A DNA stretch of 64,000 nucleotides from Paenibacillus sp. Soil787. GTDB lineage: Bacteria > Bacillota > Bacilli > Paenibacillales > NBRC-103111. The position numbers were made by a program, and so were the translations under genes. The notes under the pieces are model-generated. The model was not told the origin of the DNA. It ran no database searches and saw only the letters and a program-made list of their open reading frames with translations. The stretch is from NCBI RefSeq assembly GCF_001429545.1, contig NZ_LMSP01000001.1, positions 278,774 to 342,773 of the forward strand. Direction: 5' to 3'. Below are positions 1 to 8,841 of this stretch, piece after piece. The number at the start of each line of letters is the position of its first letter. Within the stretch, counting starts at the first letter, position 1.

Positions 1-1914
1 TCGAATGACACCAACCCATTGAATCCACTGACGGCCAAAGAGATTGAAGGTGCGGTCAGTATTGTAAAAGGATCAGAAAAGTACAAAGAGACGATGCTTT
101 TTACGGAAATTTCTCTGAAACCGCCAGTGAAAAGCGATGTGTGGAGCTATGTGCTAGCAGACGGCAAAAGCAAAAGTTTACCGAGAGTTGCTCAATTCGT
201 TGCTATGAACGGTAAGCAAGTGATTGAGGGTGAAGTAAATCTTGCTGATGCGAAGCTGTCCAAGTGGGAAACCAAGGAAGGCGCACAAGGAATGGTCACC
301 CTTGACGATATGATTACGGTGCAAAGCGTCATCGAAGGGGATGCGGATTACGCGGAAGCAGTCGCGAAGCGAGGCATTTCCGATATCAAAAAAGTCGTGA
401 CAACACCTTTGACGGTTGGTTATTTTGGAGGAGAAGACGATCTAGTTGAGGATGCCCGTCTCTTGAAAGTTGTTTCCTATTTGGATACAGGAGATGGTAA
501 CTTCTGGGCTCACCCAATTGAAGATTTAGTCGCTGTTGTCGACCTGGAAAAGAAACAAATCATTAAAATAGAGGATAGCGGGGTTATCCCGGTTCCGATG
601 CAAGCCAATCCGTATGATGGCCGTAATTTTGCAGATAAGCTAGCCCAGAAGCCACTTGCGATTGAGGAGCCAGCGGGCAAAAATTACGATGTAACTGGAA
701 ACATGATCTCTTGGGGGAACTGGGATTTTCACTTGCGCTTGGATAGTCGGGTTGGGCCGATTCTTTCGACAATGACGTATAACGATCAAGGGAAGAAGCG
801 GAAAGTCATGTACGAAGGCTCACTTGGCGGCATGGTCGTACCTTATGGGGATCCGGATATTGGTTGGTATTTCAAAACGTATTTTGATTCCGGGGAGTAT
901 GGTATGGGGACATTGACGTCGTCACTTGTCAAAGGGAAGGATGTTCCTGACAACGCCATGTTGTTAGATGCTGTCATTGCTGACACTCAAGGGAATCCGC
1001 GTACGGTTCCGAATGCGATGGCTGTTTTCGAACAATATGCGGGACCTGAGTATCGCCATGATACGATGTCGGCGCAAGGTACAGATAGTAAAGAGCGCAG
1101 AGAGTTGGTCGTTCGTTGGATATCTACGGTCGGTAATTATGATTATATTTTCGATTGGGTGCTTCAACCGAATGGTACGATTAAAATTGACGTCGGTGCC
1201 TCCGGGATTGAAGCGGTCAAAGGTGTCGTAACCAATAATATGCACGATTCAACAGCGGTTGAAGATACGAAATATGGCACACTGCTCGATAATCATATTG
1301 TGGGCACAACGCATCAGCACATTTATAATTTTAGACTCGATATGGACGTAGATGGAGTGAATAACTCCTTAACGGAAATTGATCCAAAAGTTGCTGAGAA
1401 TACGGATGGCGGACCGCGTAAAAGTGTTATGATCACCGAGCACCAAACCGTTAAAACGGAACAAGAAGCTGCGCAAAAATTCGATCCTTCCACGATCCGA
1501 ATTCTAAGCAATCCGAATAAAGAGAACAAAGTTGGTAATCCGGTCTCCTATCAAATTATTCCTTTTGCTGGCGGTACACATCCGATTGCGAAAGGTGCGC
1601 TATTCAGCGCTGACGACTGGCTGTTCAAGCGTGCAGGCTTTATGGATAAGCAAATTTGGGTGACAACCTACAATCCTGATGAACGATATCCAGAAGGCAA
1701 GTATCCAAATCGCACGGCGAAGGATACAGGTTTAGGTCAATTTACAGCGGACAACGCATCGATTGAGAACACAGATGACGTGGTATGGATCACGACGGGA
1801 GCTACACATGTGGCTCGTGCTGAAGAATGGCCTATTATGCCAACGGAATGGGTCCATGCGATGTTGAAACCGTGGAATTTCTTCGATAGCACGCCGACAT
1901 TAAATTTGCCTTAA
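1..1914 (+). CDS. Copper-containing primary amine oxidase (5' end outside window)
   Basis: Oxidises primary amines to aldehydes with release of ammonia and hydrogen peroxide, using copper and the self-made cofactor topaquinone (TPQ). The frame is open to the left edge, so the true start lies upstream; 637 codons are visible and family members are usually somewhat longer. Numbering from position 19, the TPQ precursor motif T-V-G-N-Y-D is present with Tyr at residue 374, a copper-binding HQH pair follows about 60 residues later, and a further His lies in THVAR before EEWPIMP. The likely catalytic-base Asp is in FDSGEYGMG. No signal peptide can be judged. A hairpin follows the stop, so it ends its own transcription unit. 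The family is common in Actinobacteria and less so in Firmicutes. Confidence 0.93.
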   Translation, partial: SNDTNPLNPLTAKEIEGAVSIVKGSEKYKETMLFTEISLKPPVKSDVWSYVLADGKSKSLPRVAQFVAMNGKQVIEGEVNLADAKLSKWETKEGAQGMVTLDDMITVQSVIEGDADYAEAVAKRGISDIKKVVTTPLTVGYFGGEDDLVEDARLLKVVSYLDTGDGNFWAHPIEDLVAVVDLEKKQIIKIEDSGVIPVPMQANPYDGRNFADKLAQKPLAIEEPAGKNYDVTGNMISWGNWDFHLRLDSRVGPILSTMTYNDQGKKRKVMYEGSLGGMVVPYGDPDIGWYFKTYFDSGEYGMGTLTSSLVKGKDVPDNAMLLDAVIADTQGNPRTVPNAMAVFEQYAGPEYRHDTMSAQGTDSKERRELVVRWISTVGNYDYIFDWVLQPNGTIKIDVGASGIEAVKGVVTNNMHDSTAVEDTKYGTLLDNHIVGTTHQHIYNFRLDMDVDGVNNSLTEIDPKVAENTDGGPRKSVMITEHQTVKTEQEAAQKFDPSTIRILSNPNKENKVGNPVSYQIIPFAGGTHPIAKGALFSADDWLFKRAGFMDKQIWVTTYNPDERYPEGKYPNRTAKDTGLGQFTADNASIENTDDVVWITTGATHVARAEEWPIMPTEWVHAMLKPWNFFDSTPTLNLP

Positions 1915-1925
1915 AAGATGAAGAG

Positions 1926-1953
1926 AGGAGCCTTGCGATGCAAGGCTTCTTTG
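1926..1953 (+). terminator. Terminator after amine oxidase gene
   Basis: Eight-base arms AGCCTTGC and GCAAGGCT around a GAT loop, followed by TCTTT, begin about 15 bases after the stop codon at 1914. The T-tract is short. Confidence 0.7.
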
Positions 1954-2053
1954 GTCATTTCCCCCGCCAGTTTCCATGTCGATAATCAATTTTATATATT
2001 TGTTCTTTTCTCCACTGTTCATAGATGCCATTCATAGAGATTCACCGAGATAT

Positions 2054-2088
2054 ATGAGAATAGATCAATAATCGATGAGAATAGGTCA
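2054..2088 (+). promoter_or_regulatory. Direct repeats, probable AraC-type activator site
   Basis: Two 14-base direct repeats, ATGAGAATAGATCA (2054-2067) and ATGAGAATAGGTCA (2075-2088), differ at one base and are spaced 21 bp, two helical turns. The second abuts the -35 box of the promoter at 2089. This geometry is typical of AraC/XylS activators, which bind tandem half-sites touching the -35. Which regulator binds is unknown; the AraC-family gene at 8014 is the nearest candidate. The 373-base gap 1915-2287 holds only the terminator, these repeats, the promoter and the cre site. Confidence 0.5.
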
Positions 2089-2117
2089 TTGTTTTGAGAA
2101 AATTGATGTTTTATAAT
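2089..2117 (+). promoter_or_regulatory. SigA-type promoter of importer 1 operon
   Basis: A -35 hexamer TTGTTT (2089-2094) and a perfect -10 hexamer TATAAT (2112-2117) are separated by 17 bases. It reads towards the permease gene at 2288. The weak -35 fits an activated promoter. Confidence 0.6.
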
Positions 2118-2134
2118 AACTTTAACGAAACCGA

Positions 2135-2150
2135 ATGAAAACGCTGTCAA
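2135..2150 (+). promoter_or_regulatory. CcpA cre site
   Basis: ATGAAAACGCTGTCAA matches the Bacillus cre consensus WTGNAARCGNWWNCAW at 15 of 16 positions. It sits just downstream of the predicted transcription start, a position where CcpA acts as a roadblock. It implies glucose repression of importer 1. Confidence 0.65.
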
Positions 2151-2287
2151 CACAAGGTGCGTCCTCAAATTCGTCGATGACCTTTTGCGCTGGAGTAGAG
2201 TGAAACTGCCATTTCGGCACTCCATATATTTTTTTGGATATCGTTATTAGTCAATAAATACGTTGAATACAAAATGGGGGGCCTGAC

Positions 2288-3211
2288 ATGGAACGAATAG
2301 AAAAATACAGCAAGAAAAGCATCTCAATAATAAAATTTCTCTATATTATGCCTTTTATGGTTTTACTTGGTGTCTTTGCATATTACCCGCTATATGGTTG
2401 GGTTTATGCATTCTTTGACTATACGCCGCCGATTCCGCTGTCCCAATCGCCGTTTGTTGGTCTGAAGTGGTTTCATACCTTGGTCGAAAACCAAGTAAAG
2501 ATCGATCAAACGTTTCAAATACTTAAGAACACATTTGGGATGAGTGGCTTGAATCTGCTATTTTCCTGGCTTCCAATGGTTTTTGCCATATTCCTGACTG
2601 AGATCAAATCCGTACGTTTCCGGAGGTTTATACAGACGGTAACAACCTTGCCGAACTTCATCAGCTGGGTATTGGTCTATTCACTGGCATTTTCAATGTT
2701 CTCCAGTGAAGGTATAGTCAACGGCCTTTTGAAACAATTTGGATTTATTGATTCCCCGGTATTACTTCTTCAAAACTCCGACCATGTTTGGATTATGATG
2801 TGGATATGGACAACTTGGAAAACATTGGGTTGGTCAGCCATATTGTATATAGCGGCGATTATGAGTATAGATGATTCTCTATATGAAGCGGCCTATGTAG
2901 ACGGCGCGACAAGAATGCGGGTGATCTGGCATATCGTATTGCCGAGTATGGTGCCGACCTATTTTGTTTTGTTGATGCTGCAAATTGCGAGTTTTCTGAA
3001 TAATGGCTTGGAGCAATATTTCGTATTTCAAAATGCATTTAACAAGGATTCCATACAGGCTTTAGACTTATATGTTTACAACCTGGCAATGGGGGGCGGC
3101 AGCTATTCCGTGTCCGTCGCGATCAGTATGCTAAAGAGCTTGATTAGTGTTGTACTTCTCTTTTCTGTAAATGGACTATCAAAAAGACTAAGAGGAGAGA
3201 GTATTGTATGA
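2288..3211 (+). CDS. Carbohydrate ABC transporter permease, LplB/UgpA type (importer 1)
   Basis: Integral membrane permease of a carbohydrate ABC importer (binding-protein-dependent transport inner membrane family), 307 residues, about six hydrophobic segments starting near residue 17. The EAA loop that contacts the ATPase is visible as EAAYVDGATRMRVIWHIVLP around residues 200-220. A run of six G lies just upstream of the ATG at 2288 as ribosome-binding site. Its last four bases overlap the start of the next gene (ATGA), so the two permeases are translationally coupled. The paired lipoprotein is the second gene downstream. No ATPase gene is nearby. The substrate cannot be read from the sequence; the LplB group imports oligosaccharides or uronides. 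Confidence 0.93.
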   Translation: MERIEKYSKKSISIIKFLYIMPFMVLLGVFAYYPLYGWVYAFFDYTPPIPLSQSPFVGLKWFHTLVENQVKIDQTFQILKNTFGMSGLNLLFSWLPMVFAIFLTEIKSVRFRRFIQTVTTLPNFISWVLVYSLAFSMFSSEGIVNGLLKQFGFIDSPVLLLQNSDHVWIMMWIWTTWKTLGWSAILYIAAIMSIDDSLYEAAYVDGATRMRVIWHIVLPSMVPTYFVLLMLQIASFLNNGLEQYFVFQNAFNKDSIQALDLYVYNLAMGGGSYSVSVAISMLKSLISVVLLFSVNGLSKRLRGESIV

Positions 3212-4176
3212 GTGATACAGCAGTAGGTCTGGCGCCGAATGATAAAGTGCCTGGCAGCCATCTCACTAGAAAAGTTAAAGTCCAGGTCAGCCCAACAGAC
3301 AAAATGATGACTGTTTTAATATATTTCCTGTTTTCTCTGTATGCGCTTGTTTGTGTATATCCATTTTACTCGATCATTATTAATACGATAAGTGCAAACG
3401 ATCTCAGTGCCAAAGGTGATGTTATCTTTTACCCGATGCAAATCCAATTCCATAACTACGTGGATGTAGTTAAAATACCGGGGTTGTGGGATGCAGCCGT
3501 TATATCTGTAGGAAGGACCGTGATCGGAACCACTTTGACGGTAGGGGCTTCCGCATTTTTAGGATTCATGTTTACCCAGGAGGATATGTGGAGGAGAAAA
3601 TTTTGGTATCGCTTTACGGTTTTAACCATGTTTTTTAATGCTGGGGTTATTCCGTGGTATTTAACAATGAGGACTTTGCATCTGACAAACAATTTTTTGG
3701 CCTATATTCTGCCGACAATCGTAGCTCCGTTTTTCATCATTCTTGTAAAGACTTTCGTGGAATCAACGCCGAAGGAATTGCAACATGCGGCAAGTATCGA
3801 CGGGGCCGGGACCATGACCCTTTTTTTCAAAATCATGTTGCCCATCTGTAAGCCCATATTGGCTACGGTTGCCATATTCGCAGCAGTGGATCAGTGGAAT
3901 TCCTTCCAGGACACGTTGTTGTTGGTTACGGAGAGCAAACTATATAGCTTGCAGTTTATTCTATATAACTATATTAATCAGGCAAGTTCCATATCCAGCA
4001 TGGTAAACCTGCAGAATGCCGGTTCGACAGCCATAACAAGTCTGGCAACAAAGCAAACCACTACTTCAATTCGAATGACGGTGACCATTATTGTTGTAGC
4101 ACCTATTTTGTTGATTTATCCGATTTTCCAAAGATTTTTTGTAAAGGGGATTATGATCGGTGCAGTGAAGGGATAA
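3208..4176 (+). CDS. Carbohydrate ABC transporter permease, YtcP/UgpE type (importer 1)
   Basis: Second permease of importer 1, 322 residues. The long hydrophilic N-terminus (about 30 residues) precedes the first membrane segment. The EAA-type loop reads as QHAASIDGAGTMTLFFKIMLP, and the C-terminus IFQRFFVKGIMIGAVKG is the hallmark ending of the YtcP/LplC group. It begins inside the stop codon of the first permease and is followed after about 40 bases by the solute-binding lipoprotein, giving the order permease-permease-binding protein shared with the other two importers in this window. Confidence 0.93.
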   Translation: MSDTAVGLAPNDKVPGSHLTRKVKVQVSPTDKMMTVLIYFLFSLYALVCVYPFYSIIINTISANDLSAKGDVIFYPMQIQFHNYVDVVKIPGLWDAAVISVGRTVIGTTLTVGASAFLGFMFTQEDMWRRKFWYRFTVLTMFFNAGVIPWYLTMRTLHLTNNFLAYILPTIVAPFFIILVKTFVESTPKELQHAASIDGAGTMTLFFKIMLPICKPILATVAIFAAVDQWNSFQDTLLLVTESKLYSLQFILYNYINQASSISSMVNLQNAGSTAITSLATKQTTTSIRMTVTIIVVAPILLIYPIFQRFFVKGIMIGAVKG

Positions 4177-4219
4177 CTTACACCGTTATAATAAATTGAA
4201 AGAATATGGGGGGTTGAAC

Positions 4220-6019
4220 ATGAGTAAGCGGAGTAAAGCAGTAAAAAAATCGACGTTGATGTTGTTTGCCTGCCTCTTCATGGTTTCGGTAGCATTGACC
4301 GGCTGTGGAGGCGAATCCAACAATAAGGCTGCATCAACGGCACCAAGTAAGTCACCAGACTCCGGTACTGGGGCTACATCCAAAGCTAGTACAGAGCTAG
4401 ATCACAGTAAACCGCTGACCATTACCGTTTTTGATAATGCAGCAAATTATCAAGGCGAGCAGAAAGGGTGGTATGGAAAGCTTATTAAGGATAAGTTCAA
4501 TATCACATTGAACATTCTTGCTCCGCAGGTTGCCGGCGACCAGCTATACAAGACAAGATCGGCAGCAGGAAATTTGGGTGATCTCCTGATCGTCAATAAC
4601 AGTCAGTTGGAAGAATTAATTCCAGCCGGTCTGGTTATGGATCTCACGGATAAGATCAAGAATACGCAGAACCTGTCCAAATATGTGGATAATCATTTCA
4701 AACCTTTCAATGCAGCATTTCAAAAAGTAAATCCGGATGGCAAGATTTATGCTTTGCCGACTTTTGAGGCAGATACTTCACCAACGACATTCTCGGAACA
4801 AACCCCTTACTCAAGCCCAATAATGCCTTGGGATTATTTCAAGGGAGTTGGGGCTCCCAAGCTGAACAATCTGGATGATCTTTTGAATGTACTGAAGCAA
4901 ATGCATGAGAAATATCCCAAGACTCCGGACGGTAAACCGATCGTTCCGATCACCTTGTGGAAGGATTGGGACAGCAGAGGCACTATGGAAAATGCACGCT
5001 GGTTAGGCAATTGGTACGGTTATGAGCAGCCAGAAGGAACCACCACCATCCAGTTGAATGCAAAAGGCGACATCGTTCCGCTCATCGATGACAACAGTAT
5101 GTACAAGAAGATTCTGCAATTCTATTTTAAAGCAAATCAGATGGGTTTGGTTGACCCTGACTCACCAACCCAGGATTGGAACAAAGTTTCCGAAAAGCTA
5201 ACCAACAAGCAGGTACTTCTCTTGTGGTATTCGTGGGAAACAGGGTTCTACAATTCAATTGAAAGAGGTAAAAAAGGTGATGGGAATGTTGCTGTTCCGA
5301 TCGCTGACACACACATCATTCAGGCAAGCGATGCTTATTACGGCAACGGCAGAGTTTTTGCTATCGGTTCCAAAGCCAGTGATCCCGATCGGATCATGGA
5401 ATTCATGGATTGGACTACTTCTCCTGAAGGCCTGCGTTACTATGTGAATGGATTTGAAGGCTTCAACTACGAGAAGACGGCAGACGGCAAGTTTAAGCTG
5501 ACCGAAGTGGGTCAAACCGCATTCCAGAAAAATACACCTGTTCCGGAAGAGTACGGAGGCGGCGGATACCAGGACGGACAAAGCAAGCTCAACACGATGA
5601 TCATTAGCGATTTTGCCAAAGATCCAAAGACAGGGGAGTTCTATAACAGCAATTACTGGAGCCCAACAATTGAAGCGAACAAGACAGCGCTAACGACGGA
5701 TTGGCAGAACACTTATAATGCAGAAAACGCAACAGATTACTACTTGAAACATAAGATGATCGATATCGTCCCCAATATCAATACAAGTTTAGGAAGCGAT
5801 TCATCAGATATTAAAAACAAACGCAGCCAGATTTCTGACTATGTAAAGAACACATCCTGGAAAATGGTATTTGCAAAAAATCAAGCAGAGTTCGACAAGC
5901 TGTGGGAAATGATGAAGAAAGATGTGATAGGCCTCGGCTGGAATGATGTAGTTGCCTCGGATACGGAAAAAGCGCAAAAGATTATTAAAATGCGTGCCGA
6001 TGCATTAGCTAAAAAGTAA
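4220..6019 (+). CDS. Extracellular solute-binding lipoprotein (importer 1)
   Basis: Substrate-binding component of importer 1, 599 residues, anchored outside the membrane by a lipid. The start is set at ATG 4220 because a G-run at 4208-4213 lies the right distance upstream; a TTG at 4196 in frame is less likely. The signal peptide ends in lipobox ALTGC with Cys at residue 29. A Ser/Thr/Ala-rich linker to about residue 65 is typical of Gram-positive binding proteins. The length and the aromatic-rich body match the large LplA-like subgroup of extracellular solute-binding family 1. A strong terminator follows at 6036. Confidence 0.9.
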   Translation: MSKRSKAVKKSTLMLFACLFMVSVALTGCGGESNNKAASTAPSKSPDSGTGATSKASTELDHSKPLTITVFDNAANYQGEQKGWYGKLIKDKFNITLNILAPQVAGDQLYKTRSAAGNLGDLLIVNNSQLEELIPAGLVMDLTDKIKNTQNLSKYVDNHFKPFNAAFQKVNPDGKIYALPTFEADTSPTTFSEQTPYSSPIMPWDYFKGVGAPKLNNLDDLLNVLKQMHEKYPKTPDGKPIVPITLWKDWDSRGTMENARWLGNWYGYEQPEGTTTIQLNAKGDIVPLIDDNSMYKKILQFYFKANQMGLVDPDSPTQDWNKVSEKLTNKQVLLLWYSWETGFYNSIERGKKGDGNVAVPIADTHIIQASDAYYGNGRVFAIGSKASDPDRIMEFMDWTTSPEGLRYYVNGFEGFNYEKTADGKFKLTEVGQTAFQKNTPVPEEYGGGGYQDGQSKLNTMIISDFAKDPKTGEFYNSNYWSPTIEANKTALTTDWQNTYNAENATDYYLKHKMIDIVPNINTSLGSDSSDIKNKRSQISDYVKNTSWKMVFAKNQAEFDKLWEMMKKDVIGLGWNDVVASDTEKAQKIIKMRADALAKK

Positions 6020-6035
6020 AAATTATAATTTTTTT

Positions 6036-6081
6036 ATGAATGAGGGATAGGTATGATCTTATACATCCCTCATTCATTTTC
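6036..6081 (+). terminator. Terminator of importer 1 operon
   Basis: Perfect 13-base arms ATGAATGAGGGAT (6036-6048) and ATCCCTCATTCAT (6065-6077), with an inner GTAT/ATAC stem, are followed by TTTT. It separates importer 1 from the esterase. Confidence 0.85.
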
Positions 6082-6180
6082 TGATTTTATACAAATACAT
6101 CGTCCGTCGATGATATTTTGCAGATTCTTGCGAAGACGCTTTCGTGGAACGAGTTCGCTTAATGAAAGGAGAAATCGAGC

Positions 6181-7713
6181 ATGCTTAGAGTCGTAAACGT
6201 TGAAAACGGATGGGTACAAGGGCTGCCGGCAGCCGACCCCAGGATCACAAGTTTCAAAGGGATCCCGTTTGCTGCTCCGCCCGTAGGAGAGAACCGCTGG
6301 CGTGCTCCGCAGCCCGCCAAAGACTGGGAGGGCGTGCTCAACGCGTACGAATTCGCGCCGGTCTCGATGCAGGCCAGACAAGAAATCGACGACAACAATA
6401 TTTATACCCGGGAATGGGCCGTGGAACCGGACATCGCCATGGACGAGGACTGCCTCTACCTTAACGTGTGGACCCCGGCTAACCGTACCGATGAAAAGCT
6501 GCCGGTGTACGTATGGTATTTCGGAGGAGGCCTTCAGGTCGGTCATACGGCCGAGATGGAGTTTGACGGGGAACGCATCGCCCGAAGAGGCATTGTCGTG
6601 GTTACGATCAACTATCGTCTGAACGTGTTTGGATTTCTATGCCACCCTGAAATTACGGCGGAATCGCCGGAAGCTCCCGCGAACTTCGGCCATCTCGACC
6701 AACAAGCTGCTACAAGATGGGTCAAACGCAATATCGCTGCTTTCGGCGGCGATCCGGGCAACATCACCATCGGCGGACAATCTGCCGGCGGCGGAAGCGT
6801 CATGAGCCAGCTTACTTCACCGCAGAATAACGGCCTCTTTCAGAGAGCGATCGTGCAGAGCGGGGTATTCACGGAGCTCTACCCGGGAGTCCGCACGCCA
6901 AGGTTTCTGCGCGATATAACGGAAGCCGAACAGGAAGGCGTTCAATTCTTCGAATTTCTCGGCATTTCCTCGCTTGCGGAAGCCCGGAAGCTGGATGCGG
7001 TTTCTCTCCGAGACAAGATGCTGGAGTACAAGGCGTTCTGGGGCACCGTCGTCGACAATAAGTTCAGTGTTGGCAGCGCGTTCGAATTGTTCCTTCAAAA
7101 CAAGCGCTTGCAGGTACCGGTGATGTTCGGCCATACGTCATCCGAGTTTTTCAGTGCTCCAGAGACCGATTCGCTGGACGAAATCAAGAACTTGGCCGTC
7201 AACTTATTCGATGACGATGCCAATGAATTTCTTGAGGTTTGCGGATTTCCGTCAGGCAACTTCGATGAGGTCTTGAAAAAAGCTTCGGTAAGCGGCATTG
7301 AATACGCGATACGGATTGCCGGGCAGGCCAATGCGGACACCGACGCCAATCTCCCGCTTTACTATTACAATTTCGATGCGGGAATCCCGGGTTGGGATAA
7401 CCCTGGAACGTTCCACTCGGTGGATCTCTGGTTCTTCTTCGAGACCCTCGCCAAATGCTGGAGGCCGTTCGTCGGCAAACATTACGATCTTGCCCGCCAA
7501 ATGTGCAATTACTGGGCGAACTTCATTCGTTCTGGAGATCCGAACGGCAAAGATTCTACGGGAGAGGACTTGCCACGGTGGGAGTCCTATACGCCAAAGG
7601 CACCGTACGGCATGCGATTCGTGGATCAAGCAGAGTTTTCCAGGGAACAACCCAGCGATATGATGCAGCTCCTCGTGAGACAATATTTCAAGAATTCGGC
7701 AACTATATCCTGA
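6181..7713 (+). CDS. Type-B carboxylesterase (para-nitrobenzyl esterase family)
   Basis: Alpha/beta-hydrolase that cleaves carboxylic esters; 510 residues, normal for the family. The nucleophile elbow GGQSAGGGS gives Ser201. The other triad members fit Glu322 in GHTSSEFF and His412 in GTFHSVDLW. The oxyanion-hole motif FGGGLQVG is near residue 117. There is no signal peptide, so it acts inside the cell, perhaps on acylated or feruloylated oligosaccharides brought in by the importers; that role is inferred from neighbours only. AAAGGAG lies nine bases before the ATG. It stands alone between two terminators, and its G+C is visibly higher than that of importer 1. Confidence 0.9.
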   Translation: MLRVVNVENGWVQGLPAADPRITSFKGIPFAAPPVGENRWRAPQPAKDWEGVLNAYEFAPVSMQARQEIDDNNIYTREWAVEPDIAMDEDCLYLNVWTPANRTDEKLPVYVWYFGGGLQVGHTAEMEFDGERIARRGIVVVTINYRLNVFGFLCHPEITAESPEAPANFGHLDQQAATRWVKRNIAAFGGDPGNITIGGQSAGGGSVMSQLTSPQNNGLFQRAIVQSGVFTELYPGVRTPRFLRDITEAEQEGVQFFEFLGISSLAEARKLDAVSLRDKMLEYKAFWGTVVDNKFSVGSAFELFLQNKRLQVPVMFGHTSSEFFSAPETDSLDEIKNLAVNLFDDDANEFLEVCGFPSGNFDEVLKKASVSGIEYAIRIAGQANADTDANLPLYYYNFDAGIPGWDNPGTFHSVDLWFFFETLAKCWRPFVGKHYDLARQMCNYWANFIRSGDPNGKDSTGEDLPRWESYTPKAPYGMRFVDQAEFSREQPSDMMQLLVRQYFKNSATIS

Positions 7714-7835
7714 TCTCCAAAGAGTGGCATTGAGGTTCAAAAAAACGGCAAACTTCTCATTTCAATAAGCGGCCGATGTTCGTGACGGTAAAGACCGCCT
7801 TCGGCGTTAGAGGTTAATGACCAAGCTTACGAGAC

Positions 7836-7863
7836 GACCTTGGTTTTTCAACCAAGGTCTCTT
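7836..7863 (+). terminator. Terminator after carboxylesterase
   Basis: Perfect 10-base arms GACCTTGGTT and AACCAAGGTC with a TTTC loop, then TCTTT. About 120 bases separate it from the esterase stop codon. Confidence 0.7.
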
Positions 7864-7935
7864 TGAAGATTCCGGAATCGGATGATGTCCATTACTATCA
7901 CTGTTTCGGACGCTCACGATGATGGTGTTGCTTCG

Positions 7936-7964
7936 TTGACTGTTTTCAATCAGTCATATATGCT
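7936..7964 (+). promoter_or_regulatory. Promoter with inverted repeat ahead of AraC gene
   Basis: A -35 TTGACT (7936-7941) and -10 TATGCT (7959-7964) are 17 bases apart. The inverted repeat TGACTG (7937-7942) / CAGTCA (7951-7956) lies between and over the -35, which could allow autoregulation. Confidence 0.45.
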
Positions 7965-8013
7965 AATAAAAATAATTGATGTATTGTCATTTTTTTGTTA
8001 CTGGAGGATCATG

Positions 8014-8799
8014 ATGACCAACATTTTCTATGTTGAATATGATGCCGCGCACGCAAGCAATTTTGTGTTCGATGTCCCTGAGGGCCATAACTGTTGGTTG
8101 CTCGTCGTGACCCATACACCCGCCCTGTTCTGGGTGAATGAAGAAGTGAAGGAGTACCCAGCACACAGTGGAGTTTTATACCATCCCCATCAAAAAATTT
8201 ATTATCGGGCCTGCGCGGAACAATATAAGAATGACTGGATTCGTTTCGAATCCAACGAATCGTATGTAACGGAAACATCGCTTCCATTCGGAGTGCCTTT
8301 TTCATTGAATGACCCTGAATACTGCCACAAAATATTCCAACTCCTTGTCAGTGAACACTCTTTTCAAAAAGATTATAAAGAATCATCCATTGACTGCTTA
8401 CTGAGAACCCTGTTTAACAAGCTGCTGGAATCTTATTTTCAAGAAGCAATTACGCCCAAATACTACAACTTGTTATCGCTTCGGACCGCCATTTACAGTA
8501 ATCCTAGCCAGGACTGGGCGGTTCCGAGAATGGCCGACTCTATCCGCATCAGCCCTGGGTATTTGCAGACAATTTACAAGAAGACTTTCGGGATTTCTTG
8601 TATGGATGACGTGATTACAAGCCGCATCCGTCAAGCCAAGGAATATTTGTTGCACGGCTCTCTATCCATCTCGGAGGTCGCTTTACGCTGCGGGTATAAC
8701 AATGTGGAGCACTTCTGCCGTCAATTCAAGCAGATTACGGGCTTTACACCAAGAAAGTTTCACAAGCAGATGGAAGGCGCGTCTGTTGAGAGGCGCTGA
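8014..8799 (+). CDS. AraC-family transcriptional regulator
   Basis: One-component regulator of 261 residues. The N-terminal half is a cupin-like sensing domain (AraC-type arabinose-binding fold), and the C-terminal ~100 residues carry the two helix-turn-helix motifs, with ISEVALRCGYNNVEHFCRQFKQITGFTPRKF as the conserved second one (split here only by description). GGAGG at 8003-8007 supports ATG 8014 or 8011 rather than the in-frame ATG at 7882. It directly precedes the GH95 and GH43 genes in the same direction, with 42 bases to the next start, so it probably controls them and responds to a sugar from their substrates. Confidence 0.88.
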   Translation: MTNIFYVEYDAAHASNFVFDVPEGHNCWLLVVTHTPALFWVNEEVKEYPAHSGVLYHPHQKIYYRACAEQYKNDWIRFESNESYVTETSLPFGVPFSLNDPEYCHKIFQLLVSEHSFQKDYKESSIDCLLRTLFNKLLESYFQEAITPKYYNLLSLRTAIYSNPSQDWAVPRMADSIRISPGYLQTIYKKTFGISCMDDVITSRIRQAKEYLLHGSLSISEVALRCGYNNVEHFCRQFKQITGFTPRKFHKQMEGASVERR

Positions 8800-8841
8800 T
8801 TGATAATAGAATCCGATTGTAAAGTGAAGGAGACAATCATC

